64,000 nucleotides of DNA from Bilophila sp964538355. GTDB taxonomy: Bacteria; Desulfobacterota; Desulfovibrionia; Desulfovibrionales; Desulfovibrionaceae. A model generated the notes under the pieces. It was not told the origin of the DNA. It ran no database searches and was given only the letters and a program-made list of their open reading frames with translations. Below, piece after piece: positions 8,594 to 18,294 of the stretch (position 1 is its first letter; every line of letters begins with the position of its first letter). Made by a program: the position numbers and the translations under genes. Location of the stretch: contig CAZIFC010000001.1 of the NCBI GenBank assembly GCA_964538355.1, forward strand, positions 196,721 to 260,720. Direction: 5' to 3'.

Positions 8594-9769
8594 TCAGGGG
8601 CGGTTTGCCTTCCGCTCCGCTTCTCTGGAAGAGAACAGGCAAAAAGAATCCAGCAAAATCAATGTGCCTACCCCTACTCCAACAGCGTAGGCCGCATCCC
8701 AATGCCAGCGCATGGTCACAAGGCTGAACAGAAACGGAGAAACACTCTGGCTGAACCGGACAAACGTCTCGCTCACGGCAAGGATGGCGGCCCGATCACC
8801 GGGGGTTCCAAGCAAGGCGACGTTGTCATTCACAATAGGCAGGGACAGCCCCTGCGCTGCCCCAGAAACAAACAGCGGCAACGCACAAACCCACAGCCCG
8901 GGCATGAGCGGCAAAAAAACCAGCGGCACGGCGTAGCACAGCCCAGCCGCCAGCATGAGCGACCGGAACGACCAGCGCGCATGGAGCCGGGCAAGACTGA
9001 AGGCCGCCAGATAGGAACCGACGGCAACGAAGGAAAAAACCAGCCCTATGTGCGTAGAAGAAGCCCCATAACGGGCTTCGGCCATAAGCGGGAAGCAGGT
9101 GTTGATAGGCCCGTAAATAGCGCAATAACACAAAAAGGCAAGCGCAAACAGGCCTAGGGCCCGCTTTTCGCGTAGAATGCCCCCCGTCTGCCGCAGGTAC
9201 AGCCCCCAGTCCATCGGGCCTTGCGGCTTTTTCAGCTGCACCCAAAGCGACAATGCCGCCACCGGGAGGGCCAGCGTGAAGACGAGGAAAGGAGCACGCC
9301 AAGACCATGCGCCCAGCACGCCCCCTGCTATAGGATAGACAATGGTGCCGAGGCTCGACACCGCCGTCAACCGCCCCATGATGCGGGGCAGGTGCTCCTT
9401 GTCCACCATGTCCGCGCCAAGGATCGTATAAAGAACCCCGAGCGGACCCGCGCCAATGCCCTGAATGACCCGGCAGGCCAGCACTTCACTCCATGTCTCC
9501 GCGAACAGACACAATATGCCCCCGCCAGCAAAGATCAGCAAGGACGGCAGCAACACCGCCTGCCTCCCGAACCGATCCGAAAGCACGCCTGCGACAGGCG
9601 TCGTCATCGCTTCCGCCAGCGTGAAGCACGCGACCACCATACCCACCTCCGCCAGCGTCAGCTCAAAGGCCTTCGCCATGATCGGCAGGACCGGAAGAAT
9701 CAAGGTCACGCCCATCGCGCTCAGCAGGCGCACTCCGAACAATACGCTCAAGTCTTTTTTTCCCGGCAT
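8594..9769 (-). CDS. MFS transporter (multidrug-efflux-like)
   Basis: This is a 12-helix major facilitator of 391 aa. Helix 2-3 motif A is clear (GVLSDRFGRQAVLLPS), and motif C-like glycine and proline residues occur near GTIVYPIAGGVLGAWSWRAPF, as in drug:H+ antiporters of the Bmr/TetA type. The start at 9769 (MPGKKD) has GGAGG at the right distance; eight further N-terminal codons are rejected for lack of a site. It is transcribed divergently from the urease operon and shares its AT-rich upstream region. The substrate is unknown. Confidence 0.84.
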   Translation of the reverse strand: MPGKKDLSVLFGVRLLSAMGVTLILPVLPIMAKAFELTLAEVGMVVACFTLAEAMTTPVAGVLSDRFGRQAVLLPSLLIFAGGGILCLFAETWSEVLACRVIQGIGAGPLGVLYTILGADMVDKEHLPRIMGRLTAVSSLGTIVYPIAGGVLGAWSWRAPFLVFTLALPVAALSLWVQLKKPQGPMDWGLYLRQTGGILREKRALGLFALAFLCYCAIYGPINTCFPLMAEARYGASSTHIGLVFSFVAVGSYLAAFSLARLHARWSFRSLMLAAGLCYAVPLVFLPLMPGLWVCALPLFVSGAAQGLSLPIVNDNVALLGTPGDRAAILAVSETFVRFSQSVSPFLFSLVTMRWHWDAAYAVGVGVGTLILLDSFCLFSSREAERKANRP

Positions 9770-10125
9770 GGCCCGCCTCCGCAGTTGTATCATCTTTTTT
9801 CTTTATGCTTGATAAGGACACCATTGTTTCCTTTCTATCACACACAAGATGAAACCATCATTGTTATGCAATCATTATTTTATAATTATCATAAAAATAC
9901 TGTTTATACTCATTTCAATAATAAATCTAACCGAATCCAAGCGAGAAAACGCTGTCTATGCATGAGCACGATGATAATAAATACATATAGTTTGTATAAC
10001 ATCCTTTATCATTGTTTATAAAAATCGTGGATTGATATCTTTGTTTTGAGCACAGCGTGATGTTCTCGCTATGCGGAACAACTATTTATCTAAACGAGTT
10101 TCCAATCATCGTTAAGGAGGTCCGT
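9770..10125. promoter_or_regulatory. AT-rich divergent promoter region of the urease operon
   Basis: These 356 bp contain no convincing gene and are much more AT-rich than their surroundings. A candidate sigma-70 promoter for ureA is TTGTAT (9992-9997), a 17-bp spacer, then TTTATA (10015-10020), which gives a leader of about 100 nt. A loose inverted repeat of TATTTTATAA and TTATCATAAAAATA type lies near 9884-9902 and could be an operator. No sigma-54 -24/-12 element was seen. AAGGAGG at 10114-10120 is the ureA ribosome site. Confidence 0.5.
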
Positions 10126-10428
10126 ATGCACCTTACTCCTCGAGAGCTCGACAAACTCATGATCCACACTCTGGCAGATGTCGCGCTCAAGCGGAAAGCC
10201 AAAGGCTTGAAGCTCAACCATCCCGAGGCAGTGGCAGTGCTCTCCGCCGCCGCGCTTGAAGAGGCCCGCGCCGGGAAGACCGTGGAAGAAGTCATGGCCG
10301 AAACCCGCAAGCTCCTGACTCGCAACGACGTCATGGAAGGCGTGGTTGAAATGATTCCCACTGTGCAGGTGGAAGCTGTTTTTACCGACGGCAGCCGCCT
10401 CATCACCATCCATAACCCCATCAACTAA
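10126..10428 (+). CDS. ureA: Urease subunit gamma
   Basis: This is the smallest structural subunit (100 aa) of the nickel enzyme that hydrolyses urea to ammonia and carbamate. It begins with the typical MHLTPRELDKLMIHTLADVALKR and ends with the beta-strand VQVEAVFTDGSRLITIHNPI. The ATG at 10126 is preceded by AAGGAGG; an upstream in-frame ATG would add 23 residues absent from the family. It is the first gene of a same-strand cluster ureABCEFGD. Gamma, beta and alpha are three separate genes, unlike the fused form of Helicobacter. Confidence 0.97.
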   Translation: MHLTPRELDKLMIHTLADVALKRKAKGLKLNHPEAVAVLSAAALEEARAGKTVEEVMAETRKLLTRNDVMEGVVEMIPTVQVEAVFTDGSRLITIHNPIN

Positions 10429-10441
10429 AGGGGGCACTCTC

Positions 10442-10843
10442 ATGGCCAACACTGTCCAGAATACCAAAGCCCCGGTTGGCGGCACGATTCTCGCCTCCGA
10501 TCCGATCCGGTTCAACGAGGGCCGCAAGACTGTCACCCTGAAGGTTCACAACACCGGCGACCGCCCCATTCAGGTCGGCTCCCACTTCCATTTCTTTGAA
10601 GTGAACCGCGCCCTCGAATTCGATCGTTCCGCCGCCTACGGGATGCGCCTGAACATTTCCTCCACCACCGCCATCCGTTTTGAACCCGGCGACGAGAAAA
10701 CCGTTTCGCTGGTGTCCATCGGCGGAACGTCCGGCACCTACGGGTTCAACAACCTCGTGGACGGCTGGACCGGCGATGTGCACGAACGCGTCATCAATGA
10801 AGAGCGGGCCGACAAGCTCGGCTTCAAGAACGCCAAACTGTAG
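10442..10843 (+). CDS. ureB: Urease subunit beta
   Basis: This is the 133-aa beta subunit of urease, which packs around the alpha subunit's active-site barrel. The signature runs through PVGGTILASDPIRFNEGRK, the conserved VGSHFHFFEVNRALEFDR and RFEPGDEKTVSLVSIGG. The N-terminal extension (about 10 residues before GGTI) is longer than in Klebsiella and resembles the Yersinia/Morganella form. It is separated from ureA by 13 bp, with AAAGGGGG upstream, so the genes are surely co-transcribed. Confidence 0.97.
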   Translation: MANTVQNTKAPVGGTILASDPIRFNEGRKTVTLKVHNTGDRPIQVGSHFHFFEVNRALEFDRSAAYGMRLNISSTTAIRFEPGDEKTVSLVSIGGTSGTYGFNNLVDGWTGDVHERVINEERADKLGFKNAKL

Positions 10844-10878
10844 CTCCGCGCCACCGACGCGACTGAAAGGAGTTTGAT

Positions 10879-12597
10879 ATGCCGACTATTTCTCGTCAGG
10901 AACATGCCGCCCTCTTCGGGCCTACCGTAGGGGACAAAATCCGGCTTGGGGATACCGACCTGTATGTTGAAATCGAAAAGGATCTCCGCCACTACGGTGA
11001 CGAATCCATGTACGGCGGCGGCAAAACCCTGCGCGGCGGCATGGGCGGCGACGCCCGCCTCTCCCGCGATGCGGGCGTGCTGGATATCGTCATCACCAAC
11101 GTGACCGTCATCGACGCCGTTCAGGGGGTCATCAAGGCAGACGTGGGCATCCGCGACGGCAAGATCGTGGGCATCGGCAAGAGCGGCAACCCGTCCATGA
11201 TGAACGGCGTGGACCCGGAACTCATCGTTGGCAACGCCACTGACGCCATCACCGGCGAGCACCTTATCCTCACTGCCGGCGGCATCGACTCCCACGTCCA
11301 CTACATTTCGCCCCAACAGGGCTACGCGGCCCTGTCCAACGGCGTGACCACCTTCTTCGGCGGCGGCGTCGGCCCCACCGACGGAACCAACGGCACGACC
11401 ATCACCCCCGGTCCCTGGAACATCGCCAAGATGCTCGAGGCCATCGACGAAATGCCCGTCAATATGGGTATTCTCGGCAAGGGCCACGCCTACAACAAGA
11501 TTCCGCTGGAGGAACAGATCAAGGCCGGCGCGTGCGGCTTCAAGATCCATGAGGACTGGGGGGCCATGCCCGCCATGATCCGCGCCGCCCTGAGCGTCGC
11601 TGACGACATGGACGTGCAGGTGTCCATCCATACCGACACCCTGAACGAATCCGGCTATGTGGAAGACACCATCGACGCCATCGCCGGACGGGTCATCCAC
11701 ACCTACCACACCGAAGGCGCGGGCGGCGGACACGCCCCCGACATCCTGCGGGTTGCCAGCCAGCCCAACGTGCTGCCCAGCTCCACCAACCCGACCCTGC
11801 CCTTCGGCATCAACACCCAGGCAGAACTGTTCGACATGATCATGGTCTGCCACAACCTGAACCCGAACGTGCCTTCCGACGTCTCCTTCGCCGAGAGCCG
11901 CGTGCGTGCCGAAACCGTAGCCGCCGAAAACGTGCTGCATGACATGGGCGTCATCTCCATGATTTCGAGCGACTCGCAGGCCATGGGCCGCGTGGGTGAA
12001 AACTGGCTCCGCGTGATGCAGACAGCCAACGCCATGAAGGCCGCCCGCGGCAAACTTCCCGAAGATGCCCCCCAGAACGACAACTTCCGCGTGCTGCGCT
12101 ACGTCGCCAAGGTGACGATCAACCCCGCCATCACGCAGGGCGTCAGCCACCTCATCGGTTCCGTGGAAGTGGGCAAGTACGCCGACCTCGTGCTGTGGGA
12201 ACCCCAGTTCTTCGGCGCGAAGCCGAAAATGGTCATCAAGGGCGGCATGATCAGCTGGGCCAACATGGGCGACCCGAACGCCTCCCTGCCGACGCCCCAG
12301 CCGACCTACTACCGCCCGATGTTCGGCGGCATGGGCCTCGCCAGGCCGCGTACCCGCCTCACCTTCATGTCCCAGGCCGCCGTGGACTGCAACGTCAGGG
12401 AAAAGCTCGGCCTGCGCAGCTGTGTGGCCGCGGTCCGCAACATCCGCGGCCTGAACAAGCACGACATGGTGCGTAACGGCAACCTGCCCAGGATTGAGGT
12501 CGATCCCGAAACCTTCGCGGTCAAGGTGGACGGCGTACACGCCACCATCAAGCCCGCCCAGACGGTAGCCCTCGGTCAGCTGTACTTCTTTAGCTAA
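10879..12597 (+). CDS. ureC: Urease subunit alpha (catalytic)
   Basis: This is the catalytic subunit, 572 aa, full length. The di-nickel ligands are present: His139 and His141 (IDSHVH), the lysine to be carbamylated Lys222 (GFKIHEDWG), His251 (SIHTDT), His277 (YHTEGAGGGH) and Asp365 (SSDSQAMG). The mobile flap reads VCHNLNPN: Cys324 and catalytic His325 are kept, but the usual second histidine is Asn326. Phe221 replaces the usual Leu before the ligand lysine. Both changes and the surrounding sequence resemble the Yersinia enterocolitica and Morganella ureases, which work at low pH (recalled family knowledge). AAAGGAG precedes the ATG. Nickel is loaded by the UreEFGD proteins encoded downstream. 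Confidence 0.97.
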   Translation: MPTISRQEHAALFGPTVGDKIRLGDTDLYVEIEKDLRHYGDESMYGGGKTLRGGMGGDARLSRDAGVLDIVITNVTVIDAVQGVIKADVGIRDGKIVGIGKSGNPSMMNGVDPELIVGNATDAITGEHLILTAGGIDSHVHYISPQQGYAALSNGVTTFFGGGVGPTDGTNGTTITPGPWNIAKMLEAIDEMPVNMGILGKGHAYNKIPLEEQIKAGACGFKIHEDWGAMPAMIRAALSVADDMDVQVSIHTDTLNESGYVEDTIDAIAGRVIHTYHTEGAGGGHAPDILRVASQPNVLPSSTNPTLPFGINTQAELFDMIMVCHNLNPNVPSDVSFAESRVRAETVAAENVLHDMGVISMISSDSQAMGRVGENWLRVMQTANAMKAARGKLPEDAPQNDNFRVLRYVAKVTINPAITQGVSHLIGSVEVGKYADLVLWEPQFFGAKPKMVIKGGMISWANMGDPNASLPTPQPTYYRPMFGGMGLARPRTRLTFMSQAAVDCNVREKLGLRSCVAAVRNIRGLNKHDMVRNGNLPRIEVDPETFAVKVDGVHATIKPAQTVALGQLYFFS

Positions 12598-12605
12598 GGG
12601 ATATT

Positions 12606-12674
12606 GGGGGAGGCCCCCTTTCGAAAAAAAGCCCTCCCCCACCCTCGCCCGCAAAAGGTTGTCTAAGGTTGTCT
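12606..12674 (+). repeat. Hairpin and 10-bp tandem repeat between ureC and ureE
   Basis: The 206-bp spacer between ureC and ureE holds an 8-bp perfect stem (GGGGGAGG at 12606-12613, CCTCCCCC at 12633-12640) with an A-rich loop and no T-run. It is followed by AAGGTTGTCT repeated twice head to tail at 12655-12674. The hairpin could block 3' exonucleases or attenuate read-through, so that structural subunits are made in excess over accessory proteins. Confidence 0.5.
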
Positions 12675-12803
12675 GGCGAGGGGCCGCGCGACAGAAGTGC
12701 GTTCCGGCGAACATTGCCAAGCGATACACGCTTCAGACGCCCTTGGGCTGCCGTTCACGACGGCCTCAAGGGGGGCTGGAGTCATCCCAAAAAAGGAACT
12801 CCC

Positions 12804-13481
12804 ATGCAGCTTGTAGAAACCATCCTCGGCAACAGCAGCGATCCGGTGTGGAAAACGAAACTGGCAGACGCCACCCTTGATGTCCTTGAGCTGAGCCAGT
12901 GGGACGCCCAAAAGAACAGGCTCCGCAAGGAGACCGCGCAAGGAAAGACCATCGCGGTCTCTCTCGACCGGGATGCCTTTCTCCATGATGGGGACGTGCT
13001 CCTGTGGGACGAAAAGGCGAAGGAGGCCGTGGTCTGCCGGATTGACCTGTGCGAAGTGCTGGTCGTGGATCTGGCTGACCTCCAGAAACTGCCTTCGGAT
13101 CAGCTGGCAGAGCGGTGCGTCCAGCTTGGGCATGCTCTCGGAAACCAGCATTGGCCCGCCATCGTGCAGGGCGGTTTTGTGTACGTCCCCCTGGCGGTGA
13201 ACCGCCTTGTGATGAACTCCGTGATGAAGACCCATCATTTCAAGGATATCACCTACCGCTTCGCCGCGGGTTCCGAAGTGCTGGACGTACTCGAGCCGGC
13301 GCAGGCCCGCAGGCTGTTCGGCGGCACGGAGCGGCCCATGAACGGCGGGCATTCCCACGCCGAGGAAGGGCACGCGCACTGCTGTGGACACCACCACACG
13401 CATGACGGAGACACGCATTGCCATGCCGGGCACACGCACAGCCATGAAGGGCATGGACACACCGGGCATTCCCACAACTGA
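12804..13481 (+). CDS. ureE: Urease accessory protein UreE (nickel metallochaperone)
   Basis: UreE carries nickel to the UreFGD-apourease complex. The protein is 225 aa, with an N-terminal peptide-binding domain (MQLVETILGN...) and a central metal-binding domain including LGHALGNQHWPAIVQGGFVYVP. The C-terminal tail of about 50 residues, from NGGHSHAEEGHAHCCGHH onward, is extremely histidine-rich and ends GHSHN; it should store several nickel ions. ATG 12804 follows AAAGGA; upstream in-frame codons belong to the spacer. The long His tail suits an organism that competes for scarce nickel. Confidence 0.95.
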   Translation: MQLVETILGNSSDPVWKTKLADATLDVLELSQWDAQKNRLRKETAQGKTIAVSLDRDAFLHDGDVLLWDEKAKEAVVCRIDLCEVLVVDLADLQKLPSDQLAERCVQLGHALGNQHWPAIVQGGFVYVPLAVNRLVMNSVMKTHHFKDITYRFAAGSEVLDVLEPAQARRLFGGTERPMNGGHSHAEEGHAHCCGHHHTHDGDTHCHAGHTHSHEGHGHTGHSHN

Positions 13482-13499
13482 GGCATAGGAGCGTACCCC

Positions 13500-14216
13500 G
13501 TGAATACTATCCTCACCCTCTCCCGCATGATGCAGTTCGGTGACTCCATGTTGCCGGTGGGAGGCTTCGCCTTCTCCAACGGCCTTGAATCCGCCGTGCA
13601 GAAAGGGGCGGTCCATGATGTTGAAACCCTGCGCCAGTATACGCTTTCCGCACTGGAACAGGCCGCAAGGGGCGACGCGGTGGCCGTGGTCTGGGCGACG
13701 CGGGCGGCATTGGCTGGGGAACTGGAAGCCCTGATCCGCATCGACCATGAAGTGCTGTGCCGCAAGCTCAACGAAGAGGCCCGGCTGATGAGCACGCGCA
13801 TGGGCAGAAAACTTGCCGAAATGGGCGCGGACATAACCGGAAACATCCTTGTGCTCGGCTGGCGCGACGCCATCAAGGACGGCAGGACGCCGGGAACCTA
13901 CCCTCTCTCCCTTGCCGTGCAGTTTGTGGCGATGGGCTTTTCCACACAGGAAAAGCTCGACGCCGATCAGCTCGATGAGGTGCTTGTCGTGCACCAGTAC
14001 GGCGTTGCCATGACCATTCTCAACGCCGCCATGCGCCTGATGCGTATCAGCCACATCGACATGCAGCGCGTGCTCTACAGCCTGACCCTGGAATTCAACG
14101 CCATGTGCCGGACAGCCATGCGGACGCCGCTGGATCAGATGTCCAGCTACGCGCCCATGCTTGACATTCTCGCGGCCAACCATGTGCGTGCCCATGTCCG
14201 GCTGTTCATGGGTTGA
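13500..14216 (+). CDS. ureF: Urease accessory protein UreF
   Basis: UreF (238 aa) works with UreG and UreD in the GTP-dependent insertion of nickel into urease. It is all-helical, with the conserved opening MMQFGDSMLPVGGFAFSNGLE and the middle motif DHEVLCRKLNEEARLMSTRMGRKL. The start is GTG at 13500 with TAGGAG at 13486-13491, and the gene begins 18 bp after ureE. No other in-frame start fits as well. Confidence 0.95.
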   Translation: MNTILTLSRMMQFGDSMLPVGGFAFSNGLESAVQKGAVHDVETLRQYTLSALEQAARGDAVAVVWATRAALAGELEALIRIDHEVLCRKLNEEARLMSTRMGRKLAEMGADITGNILVLGWRDAIKDGRTPGTYPLSLAVQFVAMGFSTQEKLDADQLDEVLVVHQYGVAMTILNAAMRLMRISHIDMQRVLYSLTLEFNAMCRTAMRTPLDQMSSYAPMLDILAANHVRAHVRLFMG

Positions 14217-14265
14217 GCAACGGTTTCGCGATCTTTATCCACCCCTTTCCAACAGGATGTATCCC

Positions 14266-14904
14266 ATGAAGAAAATCACTCGCATCGGCGTAGGCGGGCC
14301 TGTCGGTTCCGGCAAGACGGCAATCATTGAAGCCGTTACCCCCATTCTCATCCGCAGGGGCGTGAAGCCTCTCATCGTCACCAACGATGTGGTCACGACC
14401 GAAGACGCCAGGCATGTCCAGCGCGAGCTGGCGGGCGTTCTCGACGCCGAAAAAATTGTGGGCGTGGAAACCGGAGCCTGCCCGCATACCGCCATCCGGG
14501 AAGATCCGAGCATGAACCTCGCCGCCGTGGAAGAGCTGGAAAACAAGTTCCCCGACAGCGACGTGATCTTCATCGAGAGCGGCGGCGACAACCTGACCCT
14601 GACCTTCAGCCCTGCGCTGGCGGACTTCTTCATCTATGTCATCGACGTGGCTGCCGGAGACAAGATCCCGCGCAAGAGCGGGCCTGGCGTGTGCCAGTCC
14701 GATATCCTTGTGATCAACAAGGAGGATCTGGCCCCCTATGTGAAGGCCAGCCTTGAGGTCATGGACCGCGACTCCAAAAGGATGCGCGACGGCAAGCCGT
14801 TTATTTTCACCAACTGCATGACCGGCAGGAACATCGAGGAGCTTGCGGACATGATCATCCGTGATGCGCTGTTCGACTTCAAGCCAGCCGAAAAGACGGC
14901 CTAA
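14266..14904 (+). CDS. ureG: Urease accessory GTPase UreG
   Basis: UreG is the SIMIBI-class GTPase that couples GTP hydrolysis to nickel transfer into urease. The 212-aa protein has the P-loop GGPVGSGKT near residues 10-18, the metal-binding CPH motif in ETGACPHTAIRED, the IESGGDNL switch segment and the NKED guanine-specificity motif (VINKEDLAPYV). ATG 14266 (MKKITRIG) is chosen over ATG 14257 because the AGGA at 14254-14257 is best spaced for it. The gene lies 49 bp after ureF. Confidence 0.96.
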   Translation: MKKITRIGVGGPVGSGKTAIIEAVTPILIRRGVKPLIVTNDVVTTEDARHVQRELAGVLDAEKIVGVETGACPHTAIREDPSMNLAAVEELENKFPDSDVIFIESGGDNLTLTFSPALADFFIYVIDVAAGDKIPRKSGPGVCQSDILVINKEDLAPYVKASLEVMDRDSKRMRDGKPFIFTNCMTGRNIEELADMIIRDALFDFKPAEKTA

Positions 14905-14914
14905 GGGGGTTGCC

Positions 14915-15883
14915 ATGAGCCAGCTCAGCAGCCGTTCCCGTACCGAGCGTGCCAGTGCCGCCCTTGTCCGGCTCGGCCTCGAAGCCCCGGAACTGCGCCC
15001 GTATCAGGACGAACCGGCGCAGATGCCCAGCGGCATCGTCGGCAAAACCGGCTACCTGCGCCTTGAGTTCAGCGAACAGGGTGGCCGCAGCGTCATGTCG
15101 TTCATGGATCGCCGGGTTCCCTTCCTCGTACAGCGGGCACTCTATTGGGACGAGGCTCTCCCGGAGATGCCCTGCGTATTCATCATCACCACGACGGGCT
15201 GCGTCCTTCAGGGCGATCGCATGGCCCTGGAAATCGAGGTCGGCAAGGATGCCATCGCGCATGTGACCACACAGTCGGCGACCAAGGTGCACATGATGAA
15301 CGCCAACTACGCCTCGCAGATGCAGGAACTGACCGTCGAGGAGGGGGGGTATCTGGAGTACATGCCCGATCCGCTTATCCCGCACCGCACTTCGCGCTTT
15401 CTCTCGCACACCCGCATCTCCATCGCGGAGACGGGGAGCCTGCTGTACGGCGAAGTCGTGCTTCCGGGACGAAAATACCACCACGAAGACGAACTCTTCG
15501 GCTTCGACCTCTACTCCTCCACCATCGAGGCGGTCCGGCGCGGAACGGAAGAGCGTCTCTTCGTGGAAAAGTTCATCGTAGACCCCCGCGCGGCGGAGCT
15601 GTCCCGCGTCGGCATCATGGGCGGCTACGAGGTCTTCGGCAACGCCATCCTTCTGACGACACGGGAAAAGGCTCTGGAAGTTCGCGAAGCCGTCAGCATG
15701 GGTGTGGACCCCGCGTCCCGGCTGGCCTGGGGCGCGTCTCTCCTGCCCGGAGAGTGCGGGCTTGTCTTCAAGGCTCTCGGCATGACCTCGGAATCGGTTC
15801 GGGGAATAATCCGGGAATTCTGGCAGATCGCCCGAAAAGCCGTCACAGGGAAGGATCTGCCTCCGGCGTTTCTCTGGCAGTGA
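14915..15883 (+). CDS. ureD: Urease accessory protein UreD
   Basis: UreD (also called UreH) is the scaffold that binds apourease and forms the channel through which UreG delivers nickel. The protein is 322 aa, longer than Klebsiella UreD and similar to the Yersinia form. Recognisable segments are TTTGCVLQGDRMALEIEVG, AHVTTQSATKVHMM and YMPDPLIPHRTSRF. ATG 14915 lies 10 bp after ureG, behind AAGGGGG. Placing ureD last (ABCEFGD) is the Yersinia/Morganella order; in Klebsiella it is first. Confidence 0.95.
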   Translation: MSQLSSRSRTERASAALVRLGLEAPELRPYQDEPAQMPSGIVGKTGYLRLEFSEQGGRSVMSFMDRRVPFLVQRALYWDEALPEMPCVFIITTTGCVLQGDRMALEIEVGKDAIAHVTTQSATKVHMMNANYASQMQELTVEEGGYLEYMPDPLIPHRTSRFLSHTRISIAETGSLLYGEVVLPGRKYHHEDELFGFDLYSSTIEAVRRGTEERLFVEKFIVDPRAAELSRVGIMGGYEVFGNAILLTTREKALEVREAVSMGVDPASRLAWGASLLPGECGLVFKALGMTSESVRGIIREFWQIARKAVTGKDLPPAFLWQ

Positions 15884-15978
15884 TCCGTTCGGCCGGGATT
15901 CCCGCCCTCCCGAAAGAACCACACGTTTCCGCGTCAACCACAGCCTCCCCTTAACCCGGCCTTGCCCCGGAGGGAATC

Positions 15979-16980
15979 ATGAATGCTGTCGCACAAGATA
16001 CACCAAACCTCTGGGATGCCATCGCGTCCCGGAATCCGGCTGTTCATTTCATCGACGTCTGCCTGCGGGGAGCGGGGCAGGTCATGTTTCAGAACAATCC
16101 GCTGACCGGGCTGTTCTTCTTTCTCGGCATATTCTGGGGCGCGTACACCGCCGGCATGATCGCGGTAGGCATCGGGGCGGTGGTCGGGACGGTGGTGGGC
16201 ACCCTCACCGCCTACGCACTCAGGGCCCCGAAGGAGAATATCAACATCGGCCTGCACGGGTACAACGGCATCCTTGTCGGCTGTGCCCTGCCCACCTTCT
16301 TTGAACCTACCGCGCTGCTGTGGGGCTACATTGTTGTGGGTTCCATCTTTTCCACCGTCCTGATGATGGCGGTCTCCAGCATCCTGAAGACCTGGAAGGT
16401 TTCCGCCATGACCGGGCCTTTCGTCATCACCACCTGGTTCCTGATGCTTGCCGCCTACAACTTCGGGCATATCAAGATTGTCGGCCTGCCCCACCCCATC
16501 ATTGCCGTTCAGCCCCCTCTGACCGATCTGTTCGCCCTCAACATGGAGCAGTTCTGGAAGGCCGCGTTTACCGGCGTAGCCCAAGTGTTCCTGATCAACA
16601 ATGTCGTCACGGGGATCCTGTTTCTCATCGGTCTCGCCGTCAGCTCCATCTGGGCTGCCGTGTTCGCCTTTGTTGGTTCGCTCCTTGCCATCGGCACGGC
16701 CCTGCTCCTTGGCGGCGGCTCCACAGCCATTGTGGACGGCCTGTTCCAGTTCAGCGCGGTACTGACGGCTATCGGCCTTGGCACAACCTTCTACAAGCCC
16801 AACTGGCGCGTCATCTGCTTCACCATTCTCGGAACCATCTTCACCGTCGTGGCCCAGGGCGCACTGAATGTTCTGCTCAGTGTCTTCGGCATCCCGACCC
16901 TGACCTTCCCCTTTGTCGTCGCGGCCTGGATCTTCCTGCTGCCCAATATCGATTTGCTCCCGGAAACGCATCAGAACTAG
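15979..16980 (+). CDS. yut: Urea transporter (UT/Yut family)
   Basis: This is an inner-membrane urea channel that lets urea flow down its gradient to cytoplasmic urease. The 333-aa protein has two pseudo-symmetric halves of five helices. The UT signatures are GQVMFQNNPLTGLFF, GLHGYNGILVG and MTGPFVITTW in the first half and AQVFLINNVVTGILF in the second. The homologous protein of Desulfovibrio vulgaris (dvUT) is a structurally characterised urea channel. It follows ureD on the same strand, as in Yersinia, and is followed 45 bp later by the ammonium channel gene. Confidence 0.93.
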   Translation: MNAVAQDTPNLWDAIASRNPAVHFIDVCLRGAGQVMFQNNPLTGLFFFLGIFWGAYTAGMIAVGIGAVVGTVVGTLTAYALRAPKENINIGLHGYNGILVGCALPTFFEPTALLWGYIVVGSIFSTVLMMAVSSILKTWKVSAMTGPFVITTWFLMLAAYNFGHIKIVGLPHPIIAVQPPLTDLFALNMEQFWKAAFTGVAQVFLINNVVTGILFLIGLAVSSIWAAVFAFVGSLLAIGTALLLGGGSTAIVDGLFQFSAVLTAIGLGTTFYKPNWRVICFTILGTIFTVVAQGALNVLLSVFGIPTLTFPFVVAAWIFLLPNIDLLPETHQN

Positions 16981-17024
16981 GCCTATTATGACCTGTAACC
17001 ATTTAATCTGAAAGGAGTAGTCGC

Positions 17025-18239
<1,215 letters not shown>

Positions 18240-18250
18240 CCTTCCTCGAG

Positions 18251-18276
18251 AAAGGCCGGGAATGCACCCGGCCTTT
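18251..18276 (+). terminator. Hairpin between amt and the first Fluc gene
   Basis: A perfect 10-bp stem (AAAGGCCGGG / CCCGGCCTTT) with loop AATGCA lies 11 bp after amt. Only a short T stretch follows (TTTCCTGATT), so it may be a partial terminator or attenuator that lowers expression of the two channel genes downstream. It does not match the crcB/fluoride riboswitch. Confidence 0.6.
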
Positions 18277-18294
18277 CCTGATTCAGGAGGCTTT

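Noticed and set aside
9880..9905. NikR operator upstream of the urease genes
   Set aside because: There is an AT-rich imperfect inverted repeat, but neither the enteric GTATGA-N16-TCATAC form nor another NikR pattern that I could recall.
10738..12729. A 663-codon minus-strand frame opposite ureC
   Set aside because: It is antisense to a certain urease alpha subunit and has a histidine- and glycine-biased composition expected from the shadow frame.
18251..18294. Fluoride (crcB) riboswitch before the Fluc genes
   Set aside because: Only a simple 10-bp hairpin is present. The conserved crcB-motif loop and pseudoknot sequences are absent.
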